Shown in pieces: positions 20,641 to 31,199 of a stretch of 64,000 nucleotides of DNA. Where the stretch lies: NCBI RefSeq assembly GCF_049243985.1, contig NC_135371.1, forward strand, positions 885,501 through 949,500. The letters are read 5' to 3'. This DNA is from Paroedura picta (lineage: Eukaryota; Chordata; Lepidosauria; Squamata; Gekkonidae). A model generated the notes under the pieces. It did no database searches, was not told where the DNA came from, and was given only the letters and a program-made list of their open reading frames with translations. Made by a program: the position numbers and the translations under genes. Numbering within the stretch: the stretch's first letter is position 1; each line of letters starts with the position of its first letter.

Positions 20641-21510
20641 AAAGAAGGACAGGGTGAGAAGTGTTTTACTAAATAAATCCTTTGTTGGCAGGAGCTGTTT
20701 ACAAGGTAGCCTTTGAGGGCACAGCGACTTGGCTGTCCTCGAATCCCGTGCTCAAGTTATGGGTCACCGTGGGGATATTTAGAGCCATCGCTGGAGGTTG
20801 GGAGAGAAGGGGGAGAATAAATCACTATGATTTTGATAATAATATGGGGACAACCACACCTGTGGCCTCCTGTTTCTGGGCAATTCCTCAGGGATGTGCT
20901 CTGGAGGGGAGGACGACTGTTTACATGAATTAGCTGGCACACGTTCATGCTCTGGGAGTTTCAAGCAAATGGAAAGGGCCTGAAGTTTACTGAGTTCATT
21001 AGAGTTGGGATCACAACAACCTCCTGGGATGCATGATTTGAGCAATCTCTTCACACCAAAGGACATGGAATTATTCTTGGACAGCCAAGGGTGGCTTCTT
21101 CTGAGCCACATGATCGTCCCACAAGACATTGTCTGCCCTGATCAATGGCAAGAATATCGCCAGAGGCCATCTACTTGGTCTCAGCTTGCAATGAGAGGCT
21201 TAAAAGGAATTAGGCGGCAGTTCCTCCAAAGAACACTAGGGGGGGGGGTCACGATGCAGAGGCAGCCAACAGCAAACGACCTCCCCACATTCCTTGCCGG
21301 GAATCCAGGCAGGAAATAGAAACCAAAATAAATGACCTCTGGCAAGATTGTCGCGAGAGACGCCTGCTGCGAACTTCCTTCAGGACAGATCTTGCCATTG
21401 GGGAGCATTCCTTGTGCGGTGGGCTTCCCACTCTGCATTACATTCTTCCTCTAACCTTGAAATCGGATTCGTAATCATGATGCATTTAGCTCCAGTGTAA
21501 GGACGGAGAA
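20641..21510. other. Intergenic, nothing recognised
   Basis: I see no repeat family or gene; the open frames are short and overlapping. Confidence 0.35.
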
Positions 21511-21738
21511 TAGAAGTAGAAGAAGAAAGAGTTGGTTCTTATATGCCGCTTTTCTCTACCCGAAGGAGGCTCAAAGGGGCTTCCATTCGCCTTCCCCTTC
21601 CTCTCCCCACAACAGACACCCTGTGGGGTGGGTGAGGCTGAGAGAGCCCTGAGAGAACTGCCCGGTCAGAACAGTTTTATCAGTGCCGTGGCGAGCCCAA
21701 GGTCCCCCAGCTGGCTGCATGTGGGGGAGCGGGGAATC
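21511..21738 (-). mobile_element. Sauria SINE, truncated
   Basis: It runs from GAAGAAGAAAGAGTTGG through CAACAGACACCCTGTGGGG. The tRNA-like head is cut off after GAATCGAACC. Confidence 0.75.
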
Positions 21739-22079
21739 GAACCTTCTTAAGAAATTATATATTTTTGATTTTAAAGGCAGAACAAAATGCAGAATTGTGA
21801 ACAAAACTTGTATCACGAGACCCTCCCTCTTTATCCATTAGTAGAAGCAAATCTTTAAATTCTCATATAATTTTAAAATATTGTTACCTTTCATCATACA
21901 AGTAAGAAAAAAGTAAATTTAACTGTCAATCTTCTAATTCGCACATGAGCTCAACTGAGAGCGTTTTTGCCCCAGATCAGTTTTCACAGATGATGAGACT
22001 AGTCTGGAATATGACAAAACATTTCCAAGCTATTCCTGGGGGGGGCGGGGGGGGCGGGGCTGATCTCCTCCGTCTGGAG

Positions 22080-22960
22080 AGCAAGGGTCATTCTGGGGAT
22101 CTCCAGGTCCCCCCTGGAGGCTGGCATCCGCCCTCCCCTCTCTCGCCCAGGGGCGCCTTAGGCGAGGCCAGCGTTGCAGTCCGCCTCGGAGGGAGGACTT
22201 TGCCCCCGGCGCTCCCCGCGGAGACTCCCGGAGGACGATCCTCCAATAGGAAAAAGCCTCCCGCCGTTGCCGGGCAGACTCGGCCCGGGCGAAAGCGAAA
22301 GCGAAAGGCGGCCGCCAGGCGCTTCCTGCTTCCTGATGGGCGGCCGCCTCCGTCTGCCTGCGGATGGTCGCGCCGAGCAGGAGGAGCAGGAGGGGGAAGA
22401 GGAGGGGGAAGAGGAGGACGCCGCCGCCCAGGTGAGCGGGAGGGGTCTTGGTGGGAGGGCGCTGCCAGCCTGCTTCTCCTGCGTTGCAGCGGGTATTTCT
22501 GCGCTTTGATGGGCCGCCTTGTTGGGGAGGGCAAAGGAGGAGCACGGGAGAGAAGCCGCGGGAGATCAGTCCAGGGGCCCCCGGGGGACGCAGCCTGCGG
22601 GGTCCTCAAGGGGCCCTTCCTTTGGAGAACAGCAGCTGGCTCTTCCGTAGGCCAAGAAGAAGCAGATCTTCTCCGATCGGGCCCCGGCCTCGATATCTGC
22701 TTCCTTGGGAGGAAGGCAGCATTGGCCAATACAAATTCCTTGCAAGGAGAATTTATTTTCCTCCATTCGATGGATCGGGGAGGGGGCAGAGTGGGGGGGG
22801 AAGGAGAAGACGATCGGCCTCATTTGCAGGACCAGAACCGAGCAGCCCCCCCCCGGAGGGCGACGCTGTGATTTGGCGGCAGGTGAACAGCCGGAGGGGT
22901 CCTGTGGGTGCCGCTTGCGGAGACGCCGCGCCCGAGACTCCTGTGCCGGGTCCCCACTGA
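22080..22960 (+). promoter_or_regulatory. CpG island with CCAAT box, ISRE-like array and splice donor (probable gene 2 promoter)
   Basis: The block is strongly GC/CpG-rich. CCAAT is at 22243-22247 and (GAAAGC) repeated is at 22291-22306, matching the IRF-binding GAAANNGAAA pattern of interferon-stimulated elements. A CAG|GTGAGC donor lies at 22431/22432. The gene 2 leader exon at 24188 is preceded by ctgacccag, a possible acceptor. The island may therefore hold a non-coding first exon of gene 2. Open frames across it on both strands are compositional. Confidence 0.55.
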
Positions 22961-23426
22961 CCGCCCTCCTGAGCCCATCCTGCTGTTTTCCAACGAATCG
23001 TTTTTTATTTGCTTTGGGAAAGCCGTTTTAATGTCTCCTGATGCAACTGGGGACCTTAATATTTAATCTTTTATTGCTTTTGGTGAAAGGGAAACCGAAT
23101 TAGACTTCTGAGAAGTTACATTTCTGGTCAGCTGAACAGAGAAGTCAGCTGTTTTTATGTAGTGGATGGCTTAATAGTTTGTTCCTGCACAGACACATTT
23201 CTTTGGCTTGTCTCAGTTTGAATTTTCAGTCCATTTTGCTATAAGTGTCTCTCTGTGTTTATTCCCTGCTAAACATTTTGCAAAAATAGATTTTTTTTTT
23301 GGTTCAGGATATTTATTTTCTTTAGTCTTACCATCTTCAAAGCCAGAGTAAGGAATCAGAAAACTGGCTCGTCCTGAGACCCTCTGAGCCACTGGACGGG
23401 AGGGGGTGACCGGTGATTTTCTAGAG

Positions 23427-23562
23427 CAGGGGTAGTCAACCTGTGGTCCTCCAGATGTTCATGGACTACAATTCCCAGGAGCCCCTGCCAGCGTTTGCTG
23501 GCAGGGGCTCCTGGGAATTGTAGTCCATGAACATCTGGAGGACCACAGGTTGACTACCCCTG
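23427..23562. mobile_element. Palindromic hAT-like element
   Basis: CAGGGGTAGTCAACCTG at the left end is the exact complement of the right end, and the two arms form a near-perfect 136-bp hairpin. Flanks TTCTAGAG and CTCTAGAG resemble an 8-bp target duplication. Confidence 0.75.
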
Positions 23563-23880
23563 CTCTAGAGGGTTCCAGCAAAAACACATCCTGATTGGTT
23601 AGTCGTCATCACCTGGCCTCCATTAGCTAGAAAATAATAAAAGGGCTAAGAACTGTAAGAAGGGAACCAGCCTGGACTCTGGCGGACTAAAGGCCTCATC
23701 TGTGCTCTGCACATGGGCAGCATGGAAGAGAACACTGGAGCCAGAGCCCTCAGTCTCATGAGTGCAAGACTGTGCCATCTAGCGCAGCCCTTGAATGTGT
23801 TCGATAGATAAGCTGCTTTTTCTTGTCTTCTATCTTGCTGGGTTTTGAGTTGTTTGCTACAAATAGGTAAACCTAAATTT

Positions 23881-24088
23881 GGGCCTCTGGTCCTCCAAAT
23901 TCAGCAGTGGAATAGGCTTCCTAAGGAGGTGGTGAGCTCCCCCTCACTGGCAGTCTTCAAGCAAAGGTTGGATACACACTTTTCTTGGATGCTTTAGGAT
24001 GCTTTGGGCTGATCCTGCGTTGAGCAGGGGGTTGGACTAGATGGCCTGTGTGGCCCCTTCCAACTCTAGGATTCTATGATTCTATGAA
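23881..24088 (+). mobile_element. CR1 LINE 3' end
   Basis: It contains GGAATAGGCTTCCTAAGGAG and GGTTGGACTAGATGGCCTG, and ends in ATTCTATGATTCTATGA. Confidence 0.75.
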
Positions 24089-24187
24089 ATGTGGATCTGG
24101 AGCGGAATTTTGTTAACATTTGTCAGGTCTTTGGGGTGCTGATTCTCCGTTCTGACCCAGAGAGGAAGAGCTGGATTGAGAAGGAAG

Positions 24188-24257
24188 ATGGGCCTGCCTT
24201 GGGAGTGTCCTCTGATCCTGACGACAGCAGCAGCGTTCTTTCTGGGGGGCTGCTCTG
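24188..24257 (+). CDS. Gene 2 exon: signal peptide
   Basis: ATG at 24188 gives MGLPWECPLILTTAAAFF and ends GCSG, donor G|GTGAGT, phase 1. It resembles the gene 3 leader ([12 protein letters not shown]...GDCSG). The 5' untranslated bases GAGCTGGATTGAGAAGGAAG also resemble those of gene 3. Confidence 0.9.
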
Positions 24258-26693
24258 GTGAGTACCCGGAAGGGGCTCTTTTCAGGGGAAGGAGATGGAG
24301 GGTCTCTGCAGTGCTGTCAGAGAAGGCTGATTTGGGACCCTCCTTCAGAAAGTTTTGAATTATTATTGGGAAGAGACAGTTTAAATGTCTTAATGTGCTG
24401 AATAAATTTGCATGATTGTTTTTAAAGTTGGTTGTCACCTGCCCTGAGCCAATCAGGGAAGGGTGGGATAGAAATAAACATGTATTATTCTTATTAATGA
24501 TGGTTAGTTATTGAGTCTCTTGAGGCATGGCCTGCTTTTTTGGTTTCACTTTATGATTTCCTCTCTCTCTAACCTCACCTGGAGCTGTAGCACGTTAACC
24601 TTTCTGAAGTTAATCTGTTTTCAATAAGTTAAATGTACTTACTTAATGTGTCATTTGAGATGTGCTTCTATAATTGCAATTAAAATTTCTTTCTCTTGTT
24701 ACCCTTGAGGTCAGGTCATCTTTGTCATTTGTTGGAATAGCATTTTCCCCCTTACCTGGGAAATGTAGAGAATCAGGGATACTATGGAAAAAGTCTTCTG
24801 TGCTTCCAAGGCAAATGATTTATTTATTTTTACATTTTACCCAGTAGTTTTAAGGTAGGGGAAAGGAACCCAAATCCTTTTTTGGGTGGAGGGGGCAAAG
24901 GGCTCTTTGGTGATCAGGGATGTGTGGTTGCAGCCCCTCAGCTTTGCCTCCCTGCCCATTCCAGGCTCTTCTTGGCACTCCCTGCGCTACTTCCAAACAA
25001 TGATCTGGGGTCCGGACCAGGGCGTGTCAGATTACATAGCGGTGGTGTACCTAGATGAGCAGCTTGGGAGTCACTACAACAGCTCCACAAGGAGGACAGA
25101 GCCTCGTGCCCCCTGGATAAGGAAGATAGAGAAGGACGACCCCCACTTCTGGGACTGGAACACCCAGAGGACTGTCAATCACGAGCAGAGAATGAAGATG
25201 CACCTGATGAGTTTGCAGAATATCTACAATCTGAGCAGAGGTAGGAAGCAAAGCGCCTGGTCCGTCCCACAAGGGACTTCCCAAAACATAATTGACTCTT
25301 TTTTTTCACCAGAATGAGTTGCCAGTCAAAAAATGGGGGGGGGGGGAGCCCAATTTTAAAAAAAGGATTTTCTCCTCCATTTTCTTGTTGGAACAACTGG
25401 GCAATTTAGGGAACCACTAAAGTAATTCCTGTGACTTTTAAACTTTTGAACGATGTGAAATTCTGGATGAAAAGGGAGACAAGGTCCCAGGTTCAACCGA
25501 CAGCGTCTCCAGCTGAAAAAAGATCACGCAGTGGGTGCTGTCAGCAACTCCCATCTGCGATTCCGGAGAGCCCCACTGTCAGTCACAAGAAGCTGGACTG
25601 GAATGAGTCCAAGATCGATGCTTCCTCCAGGAAAGCTTGAAGTTGATCCGTGGCAGCCCACTCAGCCACGTACCCAGAAACGCCAAAAGCGAGGCTACGT
25701 GGTAGCTGGTGGATCTAGTGATGTTATTTTCAGCAAAGGCTGAACCACTGTCCCCTTCAGTCTCTCCCAGAATGTTCCTGAAGACAGGGACACATTTACA
25801 ATTACTCAGAGGGGATGCTGAAGTCCCTGTTTCCAGATTCGTGGTTTTATTATCGATAGATCTGGCATTATATGACGTGTCGGAGCTGGGGGGTATCCCT
25901 TAACATCACCCCTGCATATCATTCTGGGACAAAGGTTAGAAGGGGTCCGAACATTCTTGTTTCTAAGCATTTTTTTAAACATTTGCTGCTTAAATGTGAA
26001 GATTTTGGGCAACAATTCTGCTGTTACATATTTGATAGCAAGTATTAGAACAGGGGTAGTCAAACTGCGGCCCTCCAGATGTCCATGGACTACAATTCCC
26101 AGGAGCCCCCTGCCAGCAAATGTCCATGGACTACAATTCCCAGGAGCCCCCTGCCAGCGAACGCTGGCAGGGGGCTCCTGGGAATTGTAGTCCATGGACA
26201 TCTGGAGGGCCGCAGTTTGACTACCCCTGTATTAGAAGGTCGAGTTGAAGTCTTCCAATCCTACTTGGGCATTTCCTTCAGGGCTACACATCTTTCAGCG
26301 CACGTTTAGCTGCGAACTGAGTGGAGACGGGCGCAAGAAGGGGGCTTATCAGTTTGGCTACAATGGGGAGGACTACATCGGCTTCGACAAGGACACCCTC
26401 ACCTGGACAGCAGTTGTCATGCCTGCTCAGGTGACCAAGCGACAGTGGGACGCTGATGTGGAACGCAGCCGGTACCTCAAGGCCGCCCTGGACCAGGAGT
26501 GCATCGGCCTGCTGAAGAAGTTCTTGAACTACGGGAGCGAGTCTCTACTGAGAAGAGGTGAGGAAAGCTGAAGGTCGTCTTCAGGGTAAGGGTCAAGAAG
26601 GGACCCTACGAATCGATGACATCCAGAATGTCCTCTCGCTAAAGCCTGGCTCAGGTCTTGCAGACAGGAGGCCAAGACTTCCGCGATTGAGTC

Positions 26694-26785
<92 letters not shown>

Positions 26786-29380
26786 TTATATCCCACCTCC
26801 CCTCAAAGGCTCGAGGCGGGTCACATAAAAACCAATCCCCTAAAACAATAAAAGCAGAAAAAACATAATACAGTGAACACAACCCCTCCTTTCTCTCAGC
26901 CGTTGGCTTTTCCGGCCCACGTGGTCTCCTCCAGCGAGTCGTCTCATCCTGTGGCCAAAGAAGGGATTGGGTATTGCAGACCTGCATGCAAGAGGACCTG
27001 GGAGGGAGAGGGTTAAGAGACCCATCCTGCTCAAGCACACGGGGAGCTGGACTTGCCTTCTCGTGGGTCAGAAGTTCAGCCTCTTTGCCTGGTGCTTGTC
27101 TTCTGTTCCATCTCCTAAACAGGACGTTGCTTCTGTCTTGGCCAGGCTCGGAGCAAGTTAACCTCTTTTTGAAGTTATTCAGTCCACGTTGAGTTAAGCA
27201 TGTCCTGCAAGATGTGCTTCAGTTTTTGTACATAAAATTTCTTTCCTTACCACTGGAGTCAGACCATCTGGTTTGATCAGCATTTCCCCCTTAACTGGGA
27301 AACGTGGAGGATCAGCTTTTGTGCTTCCAGGGCAAATAATCATTTGTTTTGCGTTTCACCCTGTATCGGTGTGGCCGTTTCAGCTTCCTTTCTAGCAAAG
27401 AGTAAGAAGTTGTCAGCGCTCTCCCTACTTGGGGAATTTCCATGATTTGCTGAAATTCCAAGTCTGGGATATCCAGTCTCCAGACCAGGGCTGGGGCCAG
27501 AGAGCCAGAGGATCCCTTCCTGACCGGTCCTCCCAGCCAGCAGAAAGTCTCCCTCTTAGCGTGGACCATGGTGGCTTTTTTGCAGAGCCCCCAGTGGTGA
27601 CGGTGAGGCGCAGGCCAGACTTCGATGGCCTGGAAACCCTCGTCTGCCGGGCCCACGGCTTCCACCCCAAGGCGATCGATGCCACCTGGCGGAAGGACGG
27701 GGAAGTCTGGGAGCAGGAGACCTTCCGCGGGGGGGTCGTCCCCAACTCGGACGGGACCTACCACACCTGGCTGAGCATCAAGGTCCACCCCGAGGACAGG
27801 AGTCGGTACCGGTGCCACGTGGAACACGACAGCCTGCCGGAGCCCCTGGACATCACGTGGGAGGAGCCAGGTGAGAAACCAAGGAGGGAGGGGGAGGAAT
27901 CAAGGGCCCTAAGCTTTGATTTCTGAGGAGGAGGAGTATGAGGCTTTTATCTGACTGAGGGAGCTTGGCTCTCAAACAGCTGTTCCCTGAAAATCCTGGT
28001 GGTTGAAGGAGGCCCAGGCCACAAATGCTGCCCGCCTGGCTTTTGACCATCTTCGCCAGGTGCAGCAGCTGGGACCTTCCTTGTCAGCCTCTTGAACACA
28101 TGGGGAGAGTTTTTGGAGCTCATTACACAGTATTTTGTGTTTCTCTCCCCCCCCCCTCCCATTTCAGCATTAACCGGTGCAGTGATCCTTGTGGTTATCC
28201 TCACGGTGGTTATGGCTGCTTTGTTTGTGCTTGGGATCATCCTCTACTTCTGTGAGTAACTTGCAAATATTTCTGCTGGTGTGTACATCTTGGGATTTCT
28301 TTCTTTCTTTCTTTTTCTTTCTTTCTTTCTTTCTCTTTCTCTCTTTCTCTCTTTCTCTCTCTCTCGTTCTTTCGTTATTTCGCCTACAGGCCACCCTTCC
28401 TGAGTCCATCATCTCGGGGCATCGTACAATATTATAAACAAAACCAATTAAAAACACTTAAATACATTAAAATTACTAAACGCTAGCATTAGATCCCTGC
28501 AGAGTCTTTCCTTGTTGGTCATAGCTGGTCAGGAAAGTCCATGGAGCGTTCTGGCCTTCCAGGCGTACCGGATTCAGTCATATGGCTGGTCAAGGCCAGC
28601 CCCACTTCTTTGGGGCCAGGGACAACCAGTCAGTTGGCCATAGCTGAAAGTGGCGTTGTCCAGGGGATGTATGAGCCCAGGAACATCCCCCCAATCTGGT
28701 CATCTAATACATGGTCCTTGGTGCAGAGGACCTTCTTATAAGAACATAAGTCGAGCCCTGCTGGATCAGACTGATAGTCCATCTAGACCAGCATCCTGCC
28801 TCATCATGGACAACCTGTTTAGGGCCAATGGTAGGGCAGAGAGGCTGAGATCCTCCCCTGACGTTTATTATTATTATTGTTGTTGTTGTTGTTGTTGTAT
28901 TTATATCTCGCCTCTCGCCGAAGGCTCGAGGCAGCTTACATAACCCCATCCTCTAAAAATCATAAAATAACAATAAGTTCCAATACATTTACAGTAGTTG
29001 GTAACCAATTGGTCACAGTGGCAACAATGATGGCTTAATCTTACTCATTTGCTCTCCGCATCCTCAACTACGGGAGGGGGGGTGACACTCTCTACCGCCA
29101 GTTTATGAGGGGGGGGGCTGATCTTCCAACCGCCTGGCCTCAACTATAAGCCTGGCAGAAGAGCTCCGTCTTGCAGGCCCCGCAGAATGCTGGTAATTCC
29201 CGCAGGGCCCTCAGCTCTTCCGGGACGTGGTGTCTGTCCGGCCTCCTCCAGCGGGAGAGACTGAAGGATCAGCTCCACGGCCAAAGGAGCTTATTTTAGA
29301 ACATTTCTGTCTGGTTCTCTCCTGCAGGGAGAAGGCGAAGGATCTACCAAGCAGCCCTACAAGCCCCACCGGATGAGTGA
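24188..29380 (+). CDS. Complete MHC class I-like heavy chain gene 2 (span)
   Basis: Exons 24188-24257, 24965-25240, 26282-26557, 27586-27870, 28168-28251 and 29328-29380 join in phase 1 throughout. They total 1044 bp, 348 codons including stop, a usual class I length. The order is leader, alpha1, alpha2, alpha3, transmembrane, short basic tail (WRRRRIYQ). Cysteines of the alpha2 and alpha3 disulphides are present. Peptide-groove positions differ from classical non-mammalian class I: Ile at 84 (normally Arg), Gln at 146 (normally Lys), Phe at 59, Ala near 159; Tyr7, Thr143 and Trp147 are kept. I therefore infer a non-classical cell-surface molecule, probably still beta2-microglobulin bound. 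It lies tail to tail with gene 3. Confidence 0.9.
24258..24964. other. Gene 2 first intron
   Basis: AT-rich, no recognised repeat or gene. Confidence 0.5.
24965..25240 (+). CDS. Gene 2 exon: class I alpha1 domain
   Basis: Acceptor attccag, donor G|GTAGGA, 276 bp, phase 1-1. Motifs are SWHSLRYFQT, YIAVVYLDEQ, EPRAPWI, HFWDWNTQ and IYNLSRG with the N-glycan sequon NLS. A second sequon, NSS, lies near residue 40. Confidence 0.95.
25478..25640 (+). mobile_element. tRNA-derived SINE, degenerate
   Basis: AAGGTCCCAGGTTCAACC, then GTCTCCAGCTGAAAAA, an old copy of the family at 15697-15902. Confidence 0.55.
26051..26229. mobile_element. Palindromic hAT-like element with 8-bp target duplication
   Basis: Termini CAGGGGTAGTCAAACTG and its complement are flanked by identical TATTAGAA octamers (26043-26050 and 26230-26237), as hAT transposons generate. 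The left arm contains an extra internal duplication of CCATGGACTACAATTCCCAG. Confidence 0.85.
26282..26557 (+). CDS. Gene 2 exon: class I alpha2 domain
   Basis: Acceptor ccttcag, donor G|GTGAGG, 276 bp, phase 1-1. GLHIFQRTFSCEL (Cys101), GEDYIGFDKDTLTWTA, QVTKRQWD (Thr143, Trp147), ECIGLLKKF (Cys164). The helix carries one more residue than human class I between Trp147 and Cys164. Confidence 0.95.
26695..26880 (+). repeat. (ATT)n microsatellite and repeat Z 5' part
   Basis: About 29 perfect ATT triplets (26695-26781) precede TATATCCCACCTCCCCTC and GGTCACATAAAAACC. Polyleucine and polyasparagine frames here are microsatellite artefacts. Confidence 0.9.
26881..27585. other. Gene 2 alpha2-alpha3 intron
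   Basis: No gene or clear repeat is seen. The last 150 bp before the alpha3 acceptor resemble the matching intron of gene 3 (GACCGGTCCTCCC, GTGGACCATG). Confidence 0.4.
27586..27870 (+). CDS. Gene 2 exon: class I alpha3 domain
   Basis: Acceptor tttttgcag, donor G|GTGAGA, 285 bp, phase 1-1. C1-set domain with [30 protein letters not shown] and [13 protein letters not shown]. It differs from the gene 3 alpha3 at only about fifteen of 285 bases by eye, although the alpha1 and alpha2 exons of the two genes are far apart. Confidence 0.96.
28168..28251 (+). CDS. Gene 2 exon: transmembrane segment
   Basis: Acceptor atttcag, donor T|GTGAGT, 84 bp, phase 1-1, encoding ALTG, a stretch of about 23 hydrophobic residues and ILYF. 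Confidence 0.92.
28295..28375 (+). repeat. (TTTC)n microsatellite
   Basis: Degenerate TTTC/TCTC tract in the transmembrane-tail intron. Confidence 0.85.
28735..28860 (+). repeat. Interspersed repeat ('AGAACATAAG..GGATCAGAC')
   Basis: CTTATAAGAACATAAG, CTGCTGGATCAGACTG and ATCCTGCCTCATCATGG. Related to the tandem array at 43050-43530. Confidence 0.5.
28866..29260 (+). repeat. Interspersed repeat Z, long copy
   Basis: (ATT/GTT)n, then TATCTCGCCTCTCGCCGAAG, CAGCTTACATAACCCC, GAGCTCCGTCTTGCAGGCCC and CTCTTCCGGGACGTGGTGT. Confidence 0.6.
29328..29380 (+). CDS. Gene 2 terminal coding exon, cytoplasmic tail
   Basis: Acceptor tcctgcag. It completes Trp, then RRRRIYQAALQAPPDE and TGA at 29378-29380. 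The basic run is a stop-transfer signal. No tyrosine-phosphorylation-like long tail is present. Confidence 0.9.
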
Positions 29381-30135
29381 CCGACTCTGCCCCTGAAGTT
29401 CATCACATCCCAGTTCCCTGCCCGTCATTTCCTGACCTGAAGCAGCTAGCAGCTGACCGCCCAAACAATGGAGCCAAAAGACAGTCCCAGCCCTTGATCT
29501 CACGGCCCTGCGAGGGTCGCCTGGTTCTCTATCGCAGTAGAAGGCGGGGCCCCTCTGGGACTCCGTGCAGCCGGCCAGCAACCACCAGAGAACTGGACCT
29601 GCAGAGCAGCTCTCCTTGTCTCGACAGGATCTCTCAGCCAGTGGGACCAGGCACAGGGAATCAGGCGACTTCCAAACCAGGGATCCACTCTGGGACTCAG
29701 AGGGGGCTTTCCTGCTCAGGTTTTTGCCAACCCCGTAGTAGCAACTGCTGCTTTACACCAGGTGATCTGCTGCTCATGTCTGCTGATGCATCCCGTGTAC
29801 GTGGAGGGTGGATCGATCTTTAATCCTGCAATCGAAATCAGCCCTGTTGTACAAAATAATTTAAAAAGATAATTCTAGAGCACTCAGTAAACATAGCAGC
29901 ACAAAACCTTAGAATGACACTAACATCTTTCCAATTTGAATCAGTGCCGTCAGCCAGACTCTTGGGGTGGTACCCCCCCCGTGGCTCAGGGCCATCTCAT
30001 ACTGGGAATTTGGCTCTGGAAGACCTCCCCCATGATGTCTTGGCCTGGCCCTGTATTCAGAACCTGGGGGCAGATTCCCAGCCGAGATTTTGCCCAGTTC
30101 ACCCTTTACTTCTGATTCTGATGTTTCGTATAGAA
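29381..30135. other. Gene 2 3' flank
   Basis: Probable 3' untranslated sequence then spacer. No clear AATAAA was found close by. Confidence 0.35.
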
Positions 30136-30206
30136 CAGGGGTAGCTGCAGGCAGGAGCTCATGGGAATTGTAGTCCATGGGCATCTGGAGGGCCGCAGTT
30201 TGACTG
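30136..30206. mobile_element. Partial hAT-like palindromic element
   Basis: CAGGGGTAGCTGCAGG joins directly to the right arm (GGAATTGTAGTCCATGGGCA). Internally deleted. Confidence 0.55.
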
Positions 30207-30798
30207 GTATAGAAGGTGGCGCTTTTCACTCTGGCTGCCAGGAAGACCCAATCTAAAGCACTTTTGTGAGAGCCCTCTTTTGATATATTAATTCTGTTTT
30301 TTGTGACACGTTATTTTATCTTTACTGTTCTTATGTATTGTCTTATTTCTGTATTTTACTATATAATTTTTGTTTTGAAAGGCCTTTGGTCATGGAGTAG
30401 TTTTTTTTCCAAGTGACATCAGTTTACCTCAGCTTCCCTCAGCCTTCCTCGACTGTTTTACTATTTAAAAACCCCTGAAACATTCTCCAGGCTTCGAAAC
30501 GCCCCAGAAGGGGCACCATGTTGCTGGATATAGTTGGGATATAGTGTTGCTGGGCACACACCCACCCGGGGCCCCGCCCTTTCCCACCCACCTCACTGGC
30601 CATTCTGGGACGGGGCGGGTGGGCCAACATACATGATCGTTTCACTTAACAAATATTTAACAGTTTTCAAAAGTATGTTGACAAATAACTAACTCCCACG
30701 CATTTGGGAAACCCTTCCAGGGCCATTGAGAAATCCCCAGGGTTGTCTTTTATTTTCAATTTCTATTGGTCTCATTAAAGGGTTTTATGGGTTTTAAA

Positions 30799-31062
30799 TG
30801 AGCCTCTTGTGGCGCAGAGTGGTAAGGCAGCCGCCTGAAAGCTTTGCCCATGAGGTTGGGAGTTCGATCCCAGCAGCCGGCTCAAGGTTGACTCAGCCTT
30901 CCACCCTTCCGAGGTCGGTAAAATGAGTACCCAGCTTGCTGCTGGGGGGTAAACGGTCATGACTGGGGAAGGCACTGGCAAACCACCCCGTCTGCCATGA
31001 AAACGCTAGAGGGCACATGACTCGGTGCTTGCACAGGGGATACCTTTACCTTTACCTTTATG
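30799..31062 (+). mobile_element. tRNA-derived SINE, 'CTCTTGTGGCGCAGAG' family
   Basis: GAGCCTCTTGTGGCGCAGAG to GATACCTTTACCTTTACC, with GGGAGTTCGATCCCAGCAG as B-box region. Confidence 0.85.
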
Positions 31063-31199
31063 GGTTTTAAATTGTATTTCATGGATTTTACATTGTGAAC
31101 GGTCCCAAGATGGTTCTCACAAGGGGAGGTATAAAACCTATAAAATAAATAAAGCAAGCAAGCAAGCCCCGGTTGAGAAAGCCTGAGGAAATATTCGTA

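Noticed and set aside
22030-22545. Leucine-rich minus-strand stretch resembling a signal peptide
   Set aside because: It is the complement of a GAGGAGGAG purine run, has no ATG before it and no class I exon downstream on that strand.
21945-22960. Long plus-strand frame and others through the 22-kb CpG island
   Set aside because: Low-complexity Glu/Arg/Gly composition, present in all frames, broken by a good splice donor. More likely promoter and untranslated exon.
26529-27038. Polyisoleucine, polyleucine and polyasparagine frames
   Set aside because: Translation of the (ATT)n microsatellite.
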